64,000 nucleotides of DNA from Bradyrhizobium sp. 1(2017). Lineage in GTDB: Bacteria > Pseudomonadota > Alphaproteobacteria > Rhizobiales > Xanthobacteraceae. The notes beneath the pieces were generated by a model. That model did no database searches and was not told where the DNA came from. It worked only from the letters and a program-made list of their open reading frames with translations. The stretch covers positions 124,001 through 188,000 of the forward strand of contig NZ_CP050022.2 in the NCBI RefSeq assembly GCF_011602485.2, read 5' to 3'. A program made the translations under genes and the position numbers. This document shows positions 17,222 through 25,902 of the stretch, piece after piece (the first letter of the stretch is position 1; every line of letters starts with the position of its first letter).

Positions 17222-17962
17222 TCAAAACTTCAGTTTCTTGAACATTGCTTCCGGCAGCGTCTTGATGATCAGCATCACGAGCCGCCATTTGCCGCTGACA
17301 TAGACGACGTCGGTCTTCTTCTCGACGGCCTGCAGGATCGCATCGCCGACGACAGGCGCCTCCACCGTGAGCGGGCCGATCAGCTTCATGCCTTCCGTCA
17401 TTTTGGTGCGGACGAAGCCGGGCTTGACGGTGACTACGTGGACGCCGCCGCGGCTGGCACGGGCGCGCAGGCCCGACAGGAAGGCGGAGAACCCGGCCTT
17501 GGCCGAACCATAGACATAGTTCGAGGCGCGGCCGCGATCGCCGGCGACGGAGGACACGCCCACGAGCGTGCCATGGCCGCGCGCCAAGAATTTCTCCGCG
17601 AACAGGCCGAGGATCAGCGACGGCCCCTCGTAGTTGGAGCGCATGATCGTGGTGGCATGGGCGAGATCGCTCTCGGCATTTTGCTGCACGCCCAAAAGAC
17701 CGACGATCGAGATGACGGCGTCGGGCAGCGCCGGGAGGCCGCCGACGAAGCCCTCGAACGAGGCGGTGTCGAGCACATCGAATTTGCGAAGGCCAACCTC
17801 GACATTGTAGCGCGCGCGTAGATCGGCGGCGTCAGGCTCCAGCGCGGCGACATCGCGCCCGGCAAGAACGACATCGTATCCGGCTTTGGCGAAGGCGCGC
17901 GCCGTGGCGCGGCCGATGTCGGAGGAGCCACCCAGCACAATTGCGGACTTGCGTGACGTCAC
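17222..17962 (-). CDS. Short-chain dehydrogenase, DprE2-like
   Basis: A 246-residue SDR with VLGGSSDIGRATARAFA for NAD(P), catalytic Ser in VSSVAGDRG and the YxxxK motif as YGSAK. GYDVVLAGRD and the C-terminal membrane-hugging stretch VMLIIKTLPEAMFKKLKF resemble mycobacterial DprE2, which reduces the keto intermediate made by DprE1 to give polyprenyl-phosphoryl-arabinose. The DprE1-like gene ends 3 bp upstream on the same strand, so the two are surely one operon. SDR family members are easily mistaken for each other; the pairing with DprE1 carries the call. Confidence 0.85.
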   Translation of the reverse strand: MTSRKSAIVLGGSSDIGRATARAFAKAGYDVVLAGRDVAALEPDAADLRARYNVEVGLRKFDVLDTASFEGFVGGLPALPDAVISIVGLLGVQQNAESDLAHATTIMRSNYEGPSLILGLFAEKFLARGHGTLVGVSSVAGDRGRASNYVYGSAKAGFSAFLSGLRARASRGGVHVVTVKPGFVRTKMTEGMKLIGPLTVEAPVVGDAILQAVEKKTDVVYVSGKWRLVMLIIKTLPEAMFKKLKF

Positions 17963-17965
17963 GGC

Positions 17966-19291
17966 CTAGACCTCATCAAACAGACGTTGTGACAGCTTCG
18001 AGCGGATGTTGCCGGCAGGATCGAGCGATTTGCGGATCGCGTTGAAGCGCGACAGAGCGGGATAGCCGACGGCGAACGTCGCGCGCGACTGGCGCGCGTC
18101 TTTCGCCAGGTAAAGCCGGCCGCTGGCGGCGACGACCAGACGATCGATCTCGTCGAGGAAATTCAGGATGTCGCCTCGGACAGGGAAATCCAGCGCCAGC
18201 GTGTAGCCGGGCAGCGGAAACGACAGGATGCCGTCGCCATGGCCGAGCTTCTTCAACACCGCGAGAAAGGAGGCATCGCCGCGACGCGCCACGCGACCGA
18301 GGATGTCGGCGAGCACGGCGCGCGCCCCGGCTTCCGGAATCACGCATTGATGCTGGAGAAAGCCGCGCCTGCCATAGATGCGATTCCAGTCCCTGAGACT
18401 GTCGAGCGGAAAGAAATAGGGATAGAGCGAGACCACCCGGCTGCCGCCGGCGCGCCGCGCGCCCATGCGGTAATACAGCTCGTTGAAGGCGCGGATGCTG
18501 TGGCGGTTCAGCGTCATCGCGGGCAGATCGACAGGCACGCCGAGGCCGGGATCCTTGCCGACAGGAAATGAAGCGGCGCCGTCGGTGAGTTCGTCCTTGC
18601 CGGCGTGCTCGCCGAGATAGATCAGCGAACGGCCGAGATCCCTGCCGCGCGCGACACAATCGATCCACGCCACCGAATAGGTTGCGGAATCGCCGGCATC
18701 GAGTGCGCGCATTGCCGCGTCGAGATCGGATGCAGAGATCACCCGCTCGCGAATCCAACCCGTTTCAACGGTACGCAACCGCATCGTTGCTTCCAGGATG
18801 ACCCCGGTCAGCCCCATGCCGCCGATGGTGGCAAAGAACGCATCGGGGTTCTGCTCGCGCGAGGCTTCGATCACCTCGCCCTGCCCGGTGCGCAGCAGGA
18901 TGCTGTCGACATAACGGCCGAAGCCGCCCTCGCAATGATGGTTCTTGCCGTGCACGTCGGCCGCGATGGCGCCGCCGATCGACACGAAGCGCGTGCCGGG
19001 CACGACGAAGGGCAGGAAGCCGCGCGGGCCGAATGTCTCGATCAGGTCCGAGAGCAGCGTGCCGGCCTCGAGGCGGATGCGCCCGGTCGCCGGATCGAAC
19101 GACCTGACCCGGTCGAAGCCTGTCATCGCCACGGTCCTGACGGCGCCGATCGCGGCATCGCCATAGGCGCGGCCGTTGCCGCGCGCGATCGTGCCAGCTG
19201 CGATGGCATCGCCGACCCCCGCGAACGAGCGTGGACGCAGCACATCGCTATCGACGACCGGGAAGCGCCCCCAGCCGCTGACGAGGGTCAT
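17966..19291 (-). CDS. FAD-binding oxidoreductase, DprE1-like (decaprenylphosphoryl-ribose 2'-oxidase type)
   Basis: A 441-residue VAO-fold flavoenzyme. FAD-binding segments ARGNGRAYGDAAI (about 36-48) and IGGAIAADVHGKNHH (105-119) follow the DprE1 pattern, and the catalytic Lys equivalent is K397 in YLAKDAR. The expected reaction oxidises the ribose C2' of polyprenyl-phosphoryl-ribose. The position of M. tuberculosis Cys387, the target of benzothiazinones, is Ala366 in PGYTLALDFP. It is co-transcribed with the DprE2-like gene. The homologous rhizobial NoeO acts in Nod-factor arabinosylation; no nod genes are visible here, so another glycan is more likely. Confidence 0.88.
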   Translation of the reverse strand: MTLVSGWGRFPVVDSDVLRPRSFAGVGDAIAAGTIARGNGRAYGDAAIGAVRTVAMTGFDRVRSFDPATGRIRLEAGTLLSDLIETFGPRGFLPFVVPGTRFVSIGGAIAADVHGKNHHCEGGFGRYVDSILLRTGQGEVIEASREQNPDAFFATIGGMGLTGVILEATMRLRTVETGWIRERVISASDLDAAMRALDAGDSATYSVAWIDCVARGRDLGRSLIYLGEHAGKDELTDGAASFPVGKDPGLGVPVDLPAMTLNRHSIRAFNELYYRMGARRAGGSRVVSLYPYFFPLDSLRDWNRIYGRRGFLQHQCVIPEAGARAVLADILGRVARRGDASFLAVLKKLGHGDGILSFPLPGYTLALDFPVRGDILNFLDEIDRLVVAASGRLYLAKDARQSRATFAVGYPALSRFNAIRKSLDPAGNIRSKLSQRLFDEV

Positions 19292-19403
19292 GGCTCAGCT
19301 CCTGTGCCGGGCGCGCGCCCGGCGTTGGAAACTGACTAGCGGCCAAAAGCTTATTTTGGGTTGAAACGACGGTCCGACCGAGCGGCGAAGCCCGGGCGGA
19401 AGG

Positions 19404-20210
19404 TTAACGCCCCAGCGCCAGCGCGATCAGGCCGAGCGTGCCGACGATGACGCGCCACCAGGCGAACACCACGAAGCCGTGCCGGGTGACGTATTCCAGG
19501 AACGTCTTGACCACGATGATCGCGGTGATGAACGACACCACGAAGCCGATCGCGACGATGTTGATGTGATCCATCGTCATCTCGGCGCGGCTCTTGTAGA
19601 AATCGTAGGCGAAGGCGCCGATCATGGTGGGGATGGCGAGAAAGAAGGAAAACTCCGCCGCCGCGCGCTTGTCCGCACCGAGCAGCATGGCGGCCACGAT
19701 GCTGGCGCCGGAACGCGACACGCCGGGGATCATCGCCACGCACTGTGCGATGCCGATATAGAGATACATCAGCAGCGGAAACCGGGTGGCGTCGTGCTCG
19801 CGCGGCTTGAGCTCGAGCTTGTCGACCCAGAGCAGGATCGCACCGCCGACGATCAGCGTGAAGCAGACGACCCACGGATTGAACAGCACGAGCTTGATGT
19901 ATTTGCCGGCGACGAGGCCGACGATGACGGCCGGCAGGAACGCCACCAGCACGCCGATCACGAAACGGCGCGCATCGGCATCGCCCGTGAACAGGCCGAT
20001 GACGACATCCCACAGCTTCCTGAAATAGAGCCCGACGATCGCGAGGATCGCACCCAGCTGGATCAGAACCGTAAACGAATCCCAGAAGGCACCTTCGCCA
20101 AGGTGAAAGAAGCGTTCGGCGATCAAGAGGTGGCCGGTCGAGGACACGGGAAGGAACTCGGTCACGCCCTCGATGATGCCGAGGATCACTGCCCGTATTA
20201 CATCTGACAT
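19404..20210 (-). CDS. uppP: Undecaprenyl-diphosphatase UppP (BacA)
   Basis: A 268-residue integral membrane phosphatase that recycles undecaprenyl pyrophosphate, the lipid carrier for peptidoglycan and other glycans. Diagnostic motifs: EGVTEFLPVSSTGHLLI near residue 15 and PGVSRSGASIVAAMLLG near residue 160, each with catalytic Glu, Ser and Arg. Several hydrophobic spans follow. It is on the same strand as, and 112 bp upstream of, the DprE1-like gene, so polyprenyl-phosphate supply and use sit together. The ATG at 20210 matches the family start. Confidence 0.96.
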   Translation of the reverse strand: MSDVIRAVILGIIEGVTEFLPVSSTGHLLIAERFFHLGEGAFWDSFTVLIQLGAILAIVGLYFRKLWDVVIGLFTGDADARRFVIGVLVAFLPAVIVGLVAGKYIKLVLFNPWVVCFTLIVGGAILLWVDKLELKPREHDATRFPLLMYLYIGIAQCVAMIPGVSRSGASIVAAMLLGADKRAAAEFSFFLAIPTMIGAFAYDFYKSRAEMTMDHINIVAIGFVVSFITAIIVVKTFLEYVTRHGFVVFAWWRVIVGTLGLIALALGR

Positions 20211-20379
20211 ATTTACGGTCCATTTCGGCTGGAAAAGCGGGGCCCTTCTCGCCTATTCGCCTCCATGCCGCAATCGCAAAATGCGACATCACGCCCTTGC
20301 TTCGCGGATTTGAAGGACTAGTGTGGCGCCGCACAAACATTGATGGATTCTTAAGCACCATCAAATAGTCAAAGGCTTC

Positions 20380-21072
20380 ATGTTTACGCTGTTTCATCAT
20401 CCGTTCTGTCCGCATTCGCGCTTCATCCGCCTGATCGCGGGCGAATACGGGCTCGACCTGAAGCTGGTCGAAGAGCGCAGCTGGGAGCGGCGCGAGGCGT
20501 TTCTGCTGCTCAACGCGGCGGGAACGACGCCTGTCATGGTGGACGACGAGCAGCCGCCGATTCCGGGCGCGGCCATCATCGCCGAATATGTCGATGAGGC
20601 CTATGGTGCCGAAATGGGACCCAAGCGCCTGATACCGGAGACGCTTGCCGAGCGCGTCGAGGTGCGCCGGCTCATGGCCTGGTTCAACGAAAAATTCTTC
20701 GAGGAGGTCTCGCACCCTCTCGTCACCGAGCGCATCTACAAGCGGTTCATGAGCGAGGAGGACGGCGGCGGCCCGCCTTCGGCCGACGTGATGCGCGCCG
20801 CCAAGGCAAACGTGCGCTATCATCTGGCCTATATCGGCTGGCTGGCGCAGACCCGCAACTTCCTCGCCGGCGACCGGATCACCTACGCGGATCTCGCCGC
20901 CGCGGCGCATCTCTCGGCGATCGACTATCTGGGCGACGTGCCATGGAGCGAGGACGACGCAGCAAAGGCGTGGTACGCGCGGGTGAAATCCCGCCCGTCC
21001 TTCCGTCCGCTGCTGAGCGAATGGCTGGCCGGCGTGCCGGCGTCGCGGACCTACGTGGACCTGGATTTCTGA
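20380..21072 (+). CDS. fzlA: FtsZ-binding glutathione-S-transferase-fold protein FzlA
   Basis: A 230-residue GST-like protein. The N-terminal thioredoxin-like domain starts [18 protein letters not shown]; the C-terminal helical domain follows. The end [13 protein letters not shown] and the conserved WERREAFL match Caulobacter FzlA, which binds and curves FtsZ filaments and is needed for alphaproteobacterial division. FzlA proteins are thought not to be glutathione-dependent enzymes. The gene overlaps the queG frame at its 3' end. General GST function is the fallback call. Confidence 0.85.
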   Translation: MFTLFHHPFCPHSRFIRLIAGEYGLDLKLVEERSWERREAFLLLNAAGTTPVMVDDEQPPIPGAAIIAEYVDEAYGAEMGPKRLIPETLAERVEVRRLMAWFNEKFFEEVSHPLVTERIYKRFMSEEDGGGPPSADVMRAAKANVRYHLAYIGWLAQTRNFLAGDRITYADLAAAAHLSAIDYLGDVPWSEDDAAKAWYARVKSRPSFRPLLSEWLAGVPASRTYVDLDF

Positions 21073-22196
21073 ACTCCGATCCGACTCAACTGAAGACAGC
21101 GCTCACGCGCGAGGCGCGCGCGCTCGGCTTCGACTGCATCGGCATCACCGCGCCCGGCACGATCGAGAGCGCGGGAAAATACTTTCTCGAATTCATCGCT
21201 TCGGGCGGCCATGGCGACATGGACTGGCTCGCCGCAAGCCCCGAGCGCCGCGTCGATCCGCGCGGGCTGTGGAGCGACGTGCGCTCGGTGATCATGCTCG
21301 GCGTCAATTACGGCCCCGACCAGGATCCGCTCGCGATCCTGAAGCAGCGCACGCGCGCGGCGATCTCGGTCTATGCACAGGGCGACGACTATCACGACCT
21401 CATCAAGAAGCGGCTGAAGGCGCTGGCGCGCTGGCTGGTCGCAACCGCGCCGTCGGACGTGAAAGTATTCGTCGACACCGCGGCGGTGATGGAAAAGCCG
21501 CTGGCGCAAGCCGCGCATCTGGGTTGGCAAGGCAAGCACACCAATCTCGTCTCGCGCGAGTTCGGCTCCTGGCTGTTCCTCGGCGCGATCTACACCACGC
21601 TGGAGCTGCCGCGCGACGATGCGGAGGCCGACCATTGCGGCTCGTGCCAGGCCTGCCTCGACATCTGCCCGACCGCGGCGTTTCCCGCGCCTTACAAGCT
21701 GGATGCGCGGCGCTGCATCTCCTATCTCACCATCGAGAACAAGGGGCCGATCCCGCACGAATTCCGCAAGAGCATCGGCAATCGCATCTATGGCTGCGAC
21801 GATTGTCTTGCCGCCTGTCCCTGGAACAAGTTCGCGCAGGAGGGGCGCGAGGCCAAGCTTGCCGCACGCGCCGAATTGCGCGCGCCTGCTCTGGCCGAGC
21901 TGGCCCGGCTCGACGACGCCGCGTTCCGCGCGCTGTTCACGAAGTCGCCGGTCAAGCGCATCGGCCGCGACCGGTTTCTGCGGAATGTGCTGATGGCGAT
22001 CGGCAATTCCGGTGATGCGACGCTAGCCGAGGAGGCGCAGCGACTGCTGGAGGATGCGAGCCCGCTGGTGCGAGGGGCCGCGGTGTGGGCGCTGGGGCAG
22101 TTGATGGCGCGGGAAGAGTTTGATGCGATGAAGAGCACTGCGATCGCGGCCGAGAACGACGAGAGCGTGCGCGAGGAATGGCGCGCCGCTTCCTAA
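21021..22196 (+). CDS. queG: Epoxyqueuosine reductase QueG
   Basis: Cobalamin- and iron-sulphur-dependent enzyme for the last step of queuosine synthesis in tRNA. Two 4Fe-4S clusters are shown by [12 protein letters not shown] and [12 protein letters not shown]; the catalytic region has [14 protein letters not shown]. The C-terminus has HEAT-like repeats ([13 protein letters not shown]). Two starts are plausible: ATG at 21021, which overlaps fzlA by 52 bp, and a rare CTG at 21069, which fits the family N-terminus ([20 protein letters not shown]) and overlaps the fzlA stop. I list the ATG. Either way the gene is translationally coupled to fzlA. Confidence 0.93.
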   Translation: MAGRRAGVADLRGPGFLNSDPTQLKTALTREARALGFDCIGITAPGTIESAGKYFLEFIASGGHGDMDWLAASPERRVDPRGLWSDVRSVIMLGVNYGPDQDPLAILKQRTRAAISVYAQGDDYHDLIKKRLKALARWLVATAPSDVKVFVDTAAVMEKPLAQAAHLGWQGKHTNLVSREFGSWLFLGAIYTTLELPRDDAEADHCGSCQACLDICPTAAFPAPYKLDARRCISYLTIENKGPIPHEFRKSIGNRIYGCDDCLAACPWNKFAQEGREAKLAARAELRAPALAELARLDDAAFRALFTKSPVKRIGRDRFLRNVLMAIGNSGDATLAEEAQRLLEDASPLVRGAAVWALGQLMAREEFDAMKSTAIAAENDESVREEWRAAS

Positions 22197-22206
22197 CGCT
22201 CCGCCG

Positions 22207-22306
22207 TCATGCTCCGCGAAGGCGGGGCATCCAGTACGCCGCGGCCCATCGATTCAATCACAGCCGCCACGGAGTACTGGATCGCCCGCCTGCGCGGGCG
22301 ATGACA
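22207..22306. repeat. Dispersed 100-bp palindromic repeat, copy A
   Basis: About 90% identical to 23729-23828 and the same length. It has two inverted segments, GGGGCATCCAGTA and TACTGGATCGCCCGCC, and GC-rich hairpins at each end. It lies between queG and the thioesterase gene; the second copy is 1.4 kb away. Confidence 0.8.
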
Positions 22307-22388
22307 CCGTTGTTGTGGGCGGAGCGCTCCGCTCGTACCGGCCACACCCGCTCTTGATTTCCCCGTGCGTTCCCCCAAAGTCGCGCGT

Positions 22389-23186
22389 ATGACAAACATG
22401 CCTTTCTTCACGCGCGACGGCGATACATTCCATCCGACGGAAGCAGCCAATGGTCCCTGGGATCCGAAGTCGCTGCACGGTCGCGTCATCGTCGGCCTGC
22501 TCGGCTTTGCCATCGAGGAGCGCCATTCCGGCCCCGAATTCGTGCCGGCGCGGCTCACTGTCGACATGTTTCGGCTGCCGACCATCGACAAGCCGATCGA
22601 GGTGACGACGCGCCTGGTGCGCGACGGAATGCGCATCCGTGTGGTGGAGGCGGAGTTCGTTTCCGGCGGCGTCAGCATGGCCCGCGCTTCGTGCCAGCTG
22701 CTGCGACGGACGCAAAATCCTGATGGCAATGTCTGGTCGCCGCCGAATTGGGACGCACCGAAGCCGGCCGACATCCCGAAACCCACCGACCCCAGGCTCG
22801 GCATGAACGGCAAATGGGCGACGCGTCCCATCGTCGGCCATATGGGCTCGCTCGGTCCGCGCCGGCTCTGGATGAGCGAGGTGCGCGAGCTCGTTGCGGG
22901 CGTGCGGATGACGCCCTTCGTCCATGTCGCCACCGGCGCCGATTTCGCCAGCCCGTTTGCGAACGCGGGCGACAAGGGCCTCGGCTACATCAACAGCGAC
23001 GTCACCATCTATCTGCACCGCCTGCCGGCCACGAACTGGATCGGTTTCGAGGTGGTGAACCATCATGCCACCGATGGCGTGGCCATCGGCGAATGCTGGC
23101 TCTACGACGAACAGGGCCCGATCGGTACCGCGACGGTCGCCGCGCTGGCGCAGCGCAAGCCAATGGCCAAGCCGCCTCCGCCGTAA
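22389..23186 (+). CDS. Thioesterase-superfamily (acyl-CoA thioesterase-like) protein
   Basis: A 265-residue double-hotdog protein. The first half has FARLTV-type (EFVPARLTVDMFRLP) and VEAEFVSGGVSMARASCQLL; the second half has INSDVTIYLHRLPATNWIGF and IGTATVAALA. These match the acyl-CoA thioesterase-like TesB-type fold, which hydrolyses acyl-CoA in the cytoplasm. The ATG at 22389 is used; an in-frame start at 22365 has no support. Palindromic repeats bracket the gene on both sides, suggesting a single-gene unit. The substrate is unknown. Confidence 0.75.
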   Translation: MTNMPFFTRDGDTFHPTEAANGPWDPKSLHGRVIVGLLGFAIEERHSGPEFVPARLTVDMFRLPTIDKPIEVTTRLVRDGMRIRVVEAEFVSGGVSMARASCQLLRRTQNPDGNVWSPPNWDAPKPADIPKPTDPRLGMNGKWATRPIVGHMGSLGPRRLWMSEVRELVAGVRMTPFVHVATGADFASPFANAGDKGLGYINSDVTIYLHRLPATNWIGFEVVNHHATDGVAIGECWLYDEQGPIGTATVAALAQRKPMAKPPPP

Positions 23187-23196
23187 CCTCTCCGCC

Positions 23197-23237
23197 GTCA
23201 TTCCGGGGCTCGCGACTTCATCGCGCCCCGGAATGAC
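23197..23237. repeat. Palindromic intergenic repeat (GTCATTCCGGGG type)
   Basis: GTCATTCCGGGG and CCCCGGAATGAC form a 12-bp perfect inverted repeat between convergent genes, thioesterase (plus) and NTF2-like (minus). It could double as a bidirectional terminator. Confidence 0.7.
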
Positions 23238-23240
23238 GAC

Positions 23241-23708
23241 TTAATCCAGGTGCCGCTGCATCTCCGGCCGCGCCTTCAGCTCGGCGCCCTGCTTGCCGAC
23301 GATCTTCGCGATCCGCTCGGGCGCAAACTTCAGATCGACGAACGCCGGCGCGGTGTTGGCGACCTCGTGATAGCTCGCGATCCTGCCGCCCTTCAGCGTC
23401 ATGATCGCGACGCCCTCGAACATCGCCCGCGCGCCGCCCGCCTCGGGCAAGGTCGAGCGATAGCTGAACGTGTAGCGCGCATAGAGCGTGGTGCCGTCAG
23501 TGACGGGGTCATGCATGTCCCAGCGGAAATCGCTCGCCGTGCGATAGAACCAATCGTCGATCATCTCGGCGATCTTCGCACGGCCGGCGAAGGCGCCGTA
23601 GAAGACGTCGTGATAGACGCCGTCCTCGGTGAACAGCTCGGCAAACGCCTTGCCGTTGCGCTGCTCGACCGCGTCGCAAAAGGCGCGTAGCGTGGCGGTG
23701 GTTGTCAT
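23241..23708 (-). CDS. NTF2-like / SnoaL-fold protein
   Basis: A 155-residue single-domain protein of the nuclear transport factor 2 fold, common as small enzymes or ligand binders. Typical opening: LRAFCDAVEQRNGKAFAELF then TEDGVYHDVFYGAFAGRAKI, with a beta-rich second half (TLYARYTFSYRSTL and MFEGVAIMTLKGGRIASYHE). The ATG at 23708 follows GGGAG by 9 nt; the longer frame to 23918 runs through the palindromic repeat and is not coding. The function is unknown. Confidence 0.75.
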   Translation of the reverse strand: MTTTATLRAFCDAVEQRNGKAFAELFTEDGVYHDVFYGAFAGRAKIAEMIDDWFYRTASDFRWDMHDPVTDGTTLYARYTFSYRSTLPEAGGARAMFEGVAIMTLKGGRIASYHEVANTAPAFVDLKFAPERIAKIVGKQGAELKARPEMQRHLD

Positions 23709-23728
23709 TGACGTTGCTCCCTTCTTCG

Positions 23729-23828
23729 TCATGCCCCGCGAAGGCGGGGCATCCAGTACGCCGCGGCCTATCGATTGAACCACAACCGCCTCGGAGTACT
23801 GGATCGCCCGCCTTCGCGGGCGATGACA
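23729..23828. repeat. Dispersed 100-bp palindromic repeat, copy B
   Basis: Second copy of the element at 22207-22306, same orientation. It lies between two minus-strand genes, the NTF2-like gene and the hydrolase. Confidence 0.8.
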
Positions 23829-23847
23829 CCGAGTGCTGAGAAACACT

Positions 23848-24636
23848 TCACCCGATCTCCGCGACCGCCGCAAGAATGCGCGCGATGTCCTGCGGACGGG
23901 AGAGTCGATGATCGCCATCCTGGATCATGGTCAGCACGACGTCGTCGGCCGGCAGACGATGCGTCAATGCGAAAGCGTGCTGCCACGGCACATCAGGGTC
24001 CTTCGCGCCTTGCAGGATGCGGACGGGACAGCCGAGATCGATCGCGCTGCCGAGCACGAGGTGATTGCGCCCTTCCTCGATCAGGTTTCGCGTGATCGGA
24101 TAGGGCGAGCCGTCACCGTACTCCGACGGCCGCATCCAGACGCCTTTGGTTTCGATCTCCTTCTTCACCGCCGGCGGGAAATTCTTCCACATCAGCTCCT
24201 CGGTGAAGTCGGGCGCCGGCGCGATCAGGACGAGCCCGGCGAGCGATGCCTTCGCCTGTTGCTTCTTGATCTCGCGCGCGAGCAGCAGCGCCATCCAGCC
24301 GCCCATGGAGGAACCGATCAGAATTTGCGGACCGTCGCAGAAGCGCTCGAACACCGCCACGCTGTCCTCGAGCCAGCGCCCGATGGTTCCATCGGCGAAA
24401 TCGCCGCCGGATTCGCCGTGACCTGAATAGTCGAACCGGACGACGGCTCGGCCGTGCTCCCTCGCCCACGCATCCAGCGCCACGGCCTTGCCGCCCTGCA
24501 TGTCCGATTTGAATCCGCCGAGCCAGATCAGCCCGGGGCCCTTTCCGGCGCGGCGCCGCACCGCGATCCTGCGTGCCGACGGGCCTTCGCCCACATCGAT
24601 GAAGTCGAGCGTGGTATCTGAAATTGCGTCGGTCAT
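23848..24636 (-). CDS. Alpha/beta hydrolase
   Basis: A 262-residue alpha/beta hydrolase. The nucleophile elbow is GSSMGGW, the oxyanion region is LIWLGGFKSDMQGGKA, and the catalytic acid and His are near GAKDPDVPW and DGDHRLS. FDYSGHGESGGDF is typical of the ABHD10-like group, whose members cleave acyl thioesters or esters. The ATG at 24636 is used; the frame is open to 24840 but the extra part is unlike the family. It is divergent from infC. The substrate is not predictable. Confidence 0.85.
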   Translation of the reverse strand: MTDAISDTTLDFIDVGEGPSARRIAVRRRAGKGPGLIWLGGFKSDMQGGKAVALDAWAREHGRAVVRFDYSGHGESGGDFADGTIGRWLEDSVAVFERFCDGPQILIGSSMGGWMALLLAREIKKQQAKASLAGLVLIAPAPDFTEELMWKNFPPAVKKEIETKGVWMRPSEYGDGSPYPITRNLIEEGRNHLVLGSAIDLGCPVRILQGAKDPDVPWQHAFALTHRLPADDVVLTMIQDGDHRLSRPQDIARILAAVAEIG

Positions 24637-24776
24637 GGAACGTTTACTCTGGCTGTGCGGTTTGAGCTGTCCGGACGCACTCCGTAGCGTGGCCCGAACC
24701 CGGCATTGACCTTTGGGACGCTTGCGGAACCGAGGCAAGGTGTCTATGTCGGTCACCATGGAAGAGGGCGTGGCCA

Positions 24777-24801
24777 AAATGCCTCGCATTTGAGGGTTTT
24801 T
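24777..24801 (+). promoter_or_regulatory. Possible attenuator in the infC leader
   Basis: AAATGC (24777-24782) can pair with GCATTT (24786-24791). Alternatively CCTC (24782-24785) pairs with GAGG (24792-24795), directly followed by GTTTTT. The two pairings exclude each other, and the T-run follows the second. The stems are short, so this is tentative. It lies about 85 bp before the infC start. Confidence 0.35.
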
Positions 24802-24886
24802 CGCGCCTCGCCCGGGCGACTTGCTTGCCGGCAAACGCATCTTCCTTCAAGATAGCCGCTTCTTTCACAACTTTGGAGAACCACCC

Positions 24887-25426
24887 ATTCGCCGTCCTAA
24901 TAAAGCTCCGCCCGCTGCCAGCAAAGACGGGCCGCGCATCAATGACGATATTCGCAATGCGCAGATCCAGCTGATCGATCAGACCGGTGACAATAAGGGC
25001 ACGGTCGAGACCGTCTTGGCCATCCGGATGGCCCAGGAAGCTGGCATGGATCTGGTCGAAATTTCCCCGAATGTCAGCCCTCCCGTCTGCAAGATCATGG
25101 ACTACGGGAAGTACAAATATTCGGCTCAGAAAAAGGCCGCCGAAGCCCGCAAGCGGCAGAAGACCGTCGAGATCAAGGAGATCAAGCTCCGCCCGATGAT
25201 CGACGATCACGATTACGACGTGAAGATGCGCGCGATGCAGCGGTTCTTCGAAGAGGGCGACAAGGTCAAGATCACGCTGCGCTATCGCGGCCGCGAAATG
25301 GCGCATCAGGAGATTGGCACCAAGCTTCTGGACAAGATCAAGACCGACGTCGCCGAGCTCGCCAAGGTCGAACAGGACGCGCGGTTCGAAGGTCGCCAGG
25401 TCGTCATGGTGCTGGCGCCGCGCTGA
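24887..25426 (+). CDS. infC: Translation initiation factor IF-3
   Basis: A 179-residue IF-3 that prevents premature 50S joining and checks start codons. The N-domain has [20 protein letters not shown] and the C-domain has [18 protein letters not shown]. The only start that fits the family N-terminus is ATT at 24887 (RRPNKAPPA), preceded by GGAG at 24875-24878 with an 8-nt spacer. IF-3 genes commonly use ATT or another non-AUG start so that IF-3 represses its own translation. No in-frame ATG, GTG or TTG lies between the ribosome-binding site and the conserved domain. Confidence 0.96.
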   Translation: MRRPNKAPPAASKDGPRINDDIRNAQIQLIDQTGDNKGTVETVLAIRMAQEAGMDLVEISPNVSPPVCKIMDYGKYKYSAQKKAAEARKRQKTVEIKEIKLRPMIDDHDYDVKMRAMQRFFEEGDKVKITLRYRGREMAHQEIGTKLLDKIKTDVAELAKVEQDARFEGRQVVMVLAPR

Positions 25427-25451
25427 CGCCGGCCCTTAGGACTGAGAGTTC

Positions 25452-25482
25452 AACGGCCCGTCCGGATCTCCGGCGGGCCGTT
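25452..25482 (+). terminator. Rho-independent terminator after infC
   Basis: AACGGCCCG (25452-25460) pairs with CGGGCCGTT (25474-25482), with an inner CCGG/CCGG step and an ATCT loop, then a short T-run. It separates infC from the convergent small secreted-protein gene. Confidence 0.75.
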
Positions 25483-25488
25483 TGCGTG

Positions 25489-25902
25489 TCAGATCCGCGT
25501 CGCCCGCCAGGTGCCGCTGCACCGGTCGCCGGAAATGATTCCTTTCCACGAGCCGGCGCCGTTTACCCCGGCGAGCCGGCCGCCGCCCGTGGCATGGGAC
25601 GCGCCGACCGAGACCTGCACCGCAACAGCGCCGCCGCGATTGACCCTGCCCGAGACCCGGCCGCCGCCGGCGGACGACACCCGGCTGCCGGAGACGGTGA
25701 AGGGGACGCTGTAGCCGGAGCTGCAATTGCCGCGCGTGGTGGCGAAGGTGACGTTCCAGATGCCGTCATAACCGGCGGCGCGGGCCTCGGCGGCCGAGGG
25801 CACCATGGCGGCGGCGAGCACGACGAGCGGCGCCAGGCGGCGCGGGCGGGCGAAAGCGGAAATCGATTGCGGGAAATGGGGCATTGGTCCTGCTCCGGAC
25901 AT
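25489..25902 (-). CDS. Small secreted protein of unknown function
   Basis: A 137-residue protein with an N-terminal signal (PLVVLAAAMVPSAAEARA), then a beta-rich, Gly/Ser-rich domain with two Cys (GNCSSGY and DRCSGTW) that may form a disulphide. The pattern YDGIWNVTFATTRGNCSSGY recurs in small periplasmic proteins of rhizobia with no known role. Starts at 25902 and 25884 are both ATG. It sits on the opposite strand between infC and rpmI, which are adjacent in most bacteria. Confidence 0.65.
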   Translation of the reverse strand: MSGAGPMPHFPQSISAFARPRRLAPLVVLAAAMVPSAAEARAAGYDGIWNVTFATTRGNCSSGYSVPFTVSGSRVSSAGGGRVSGRVNRGGAVAVQVSVGASHATGGGRLAGVNGAGSWKGIISGDRCSGTWRATRI

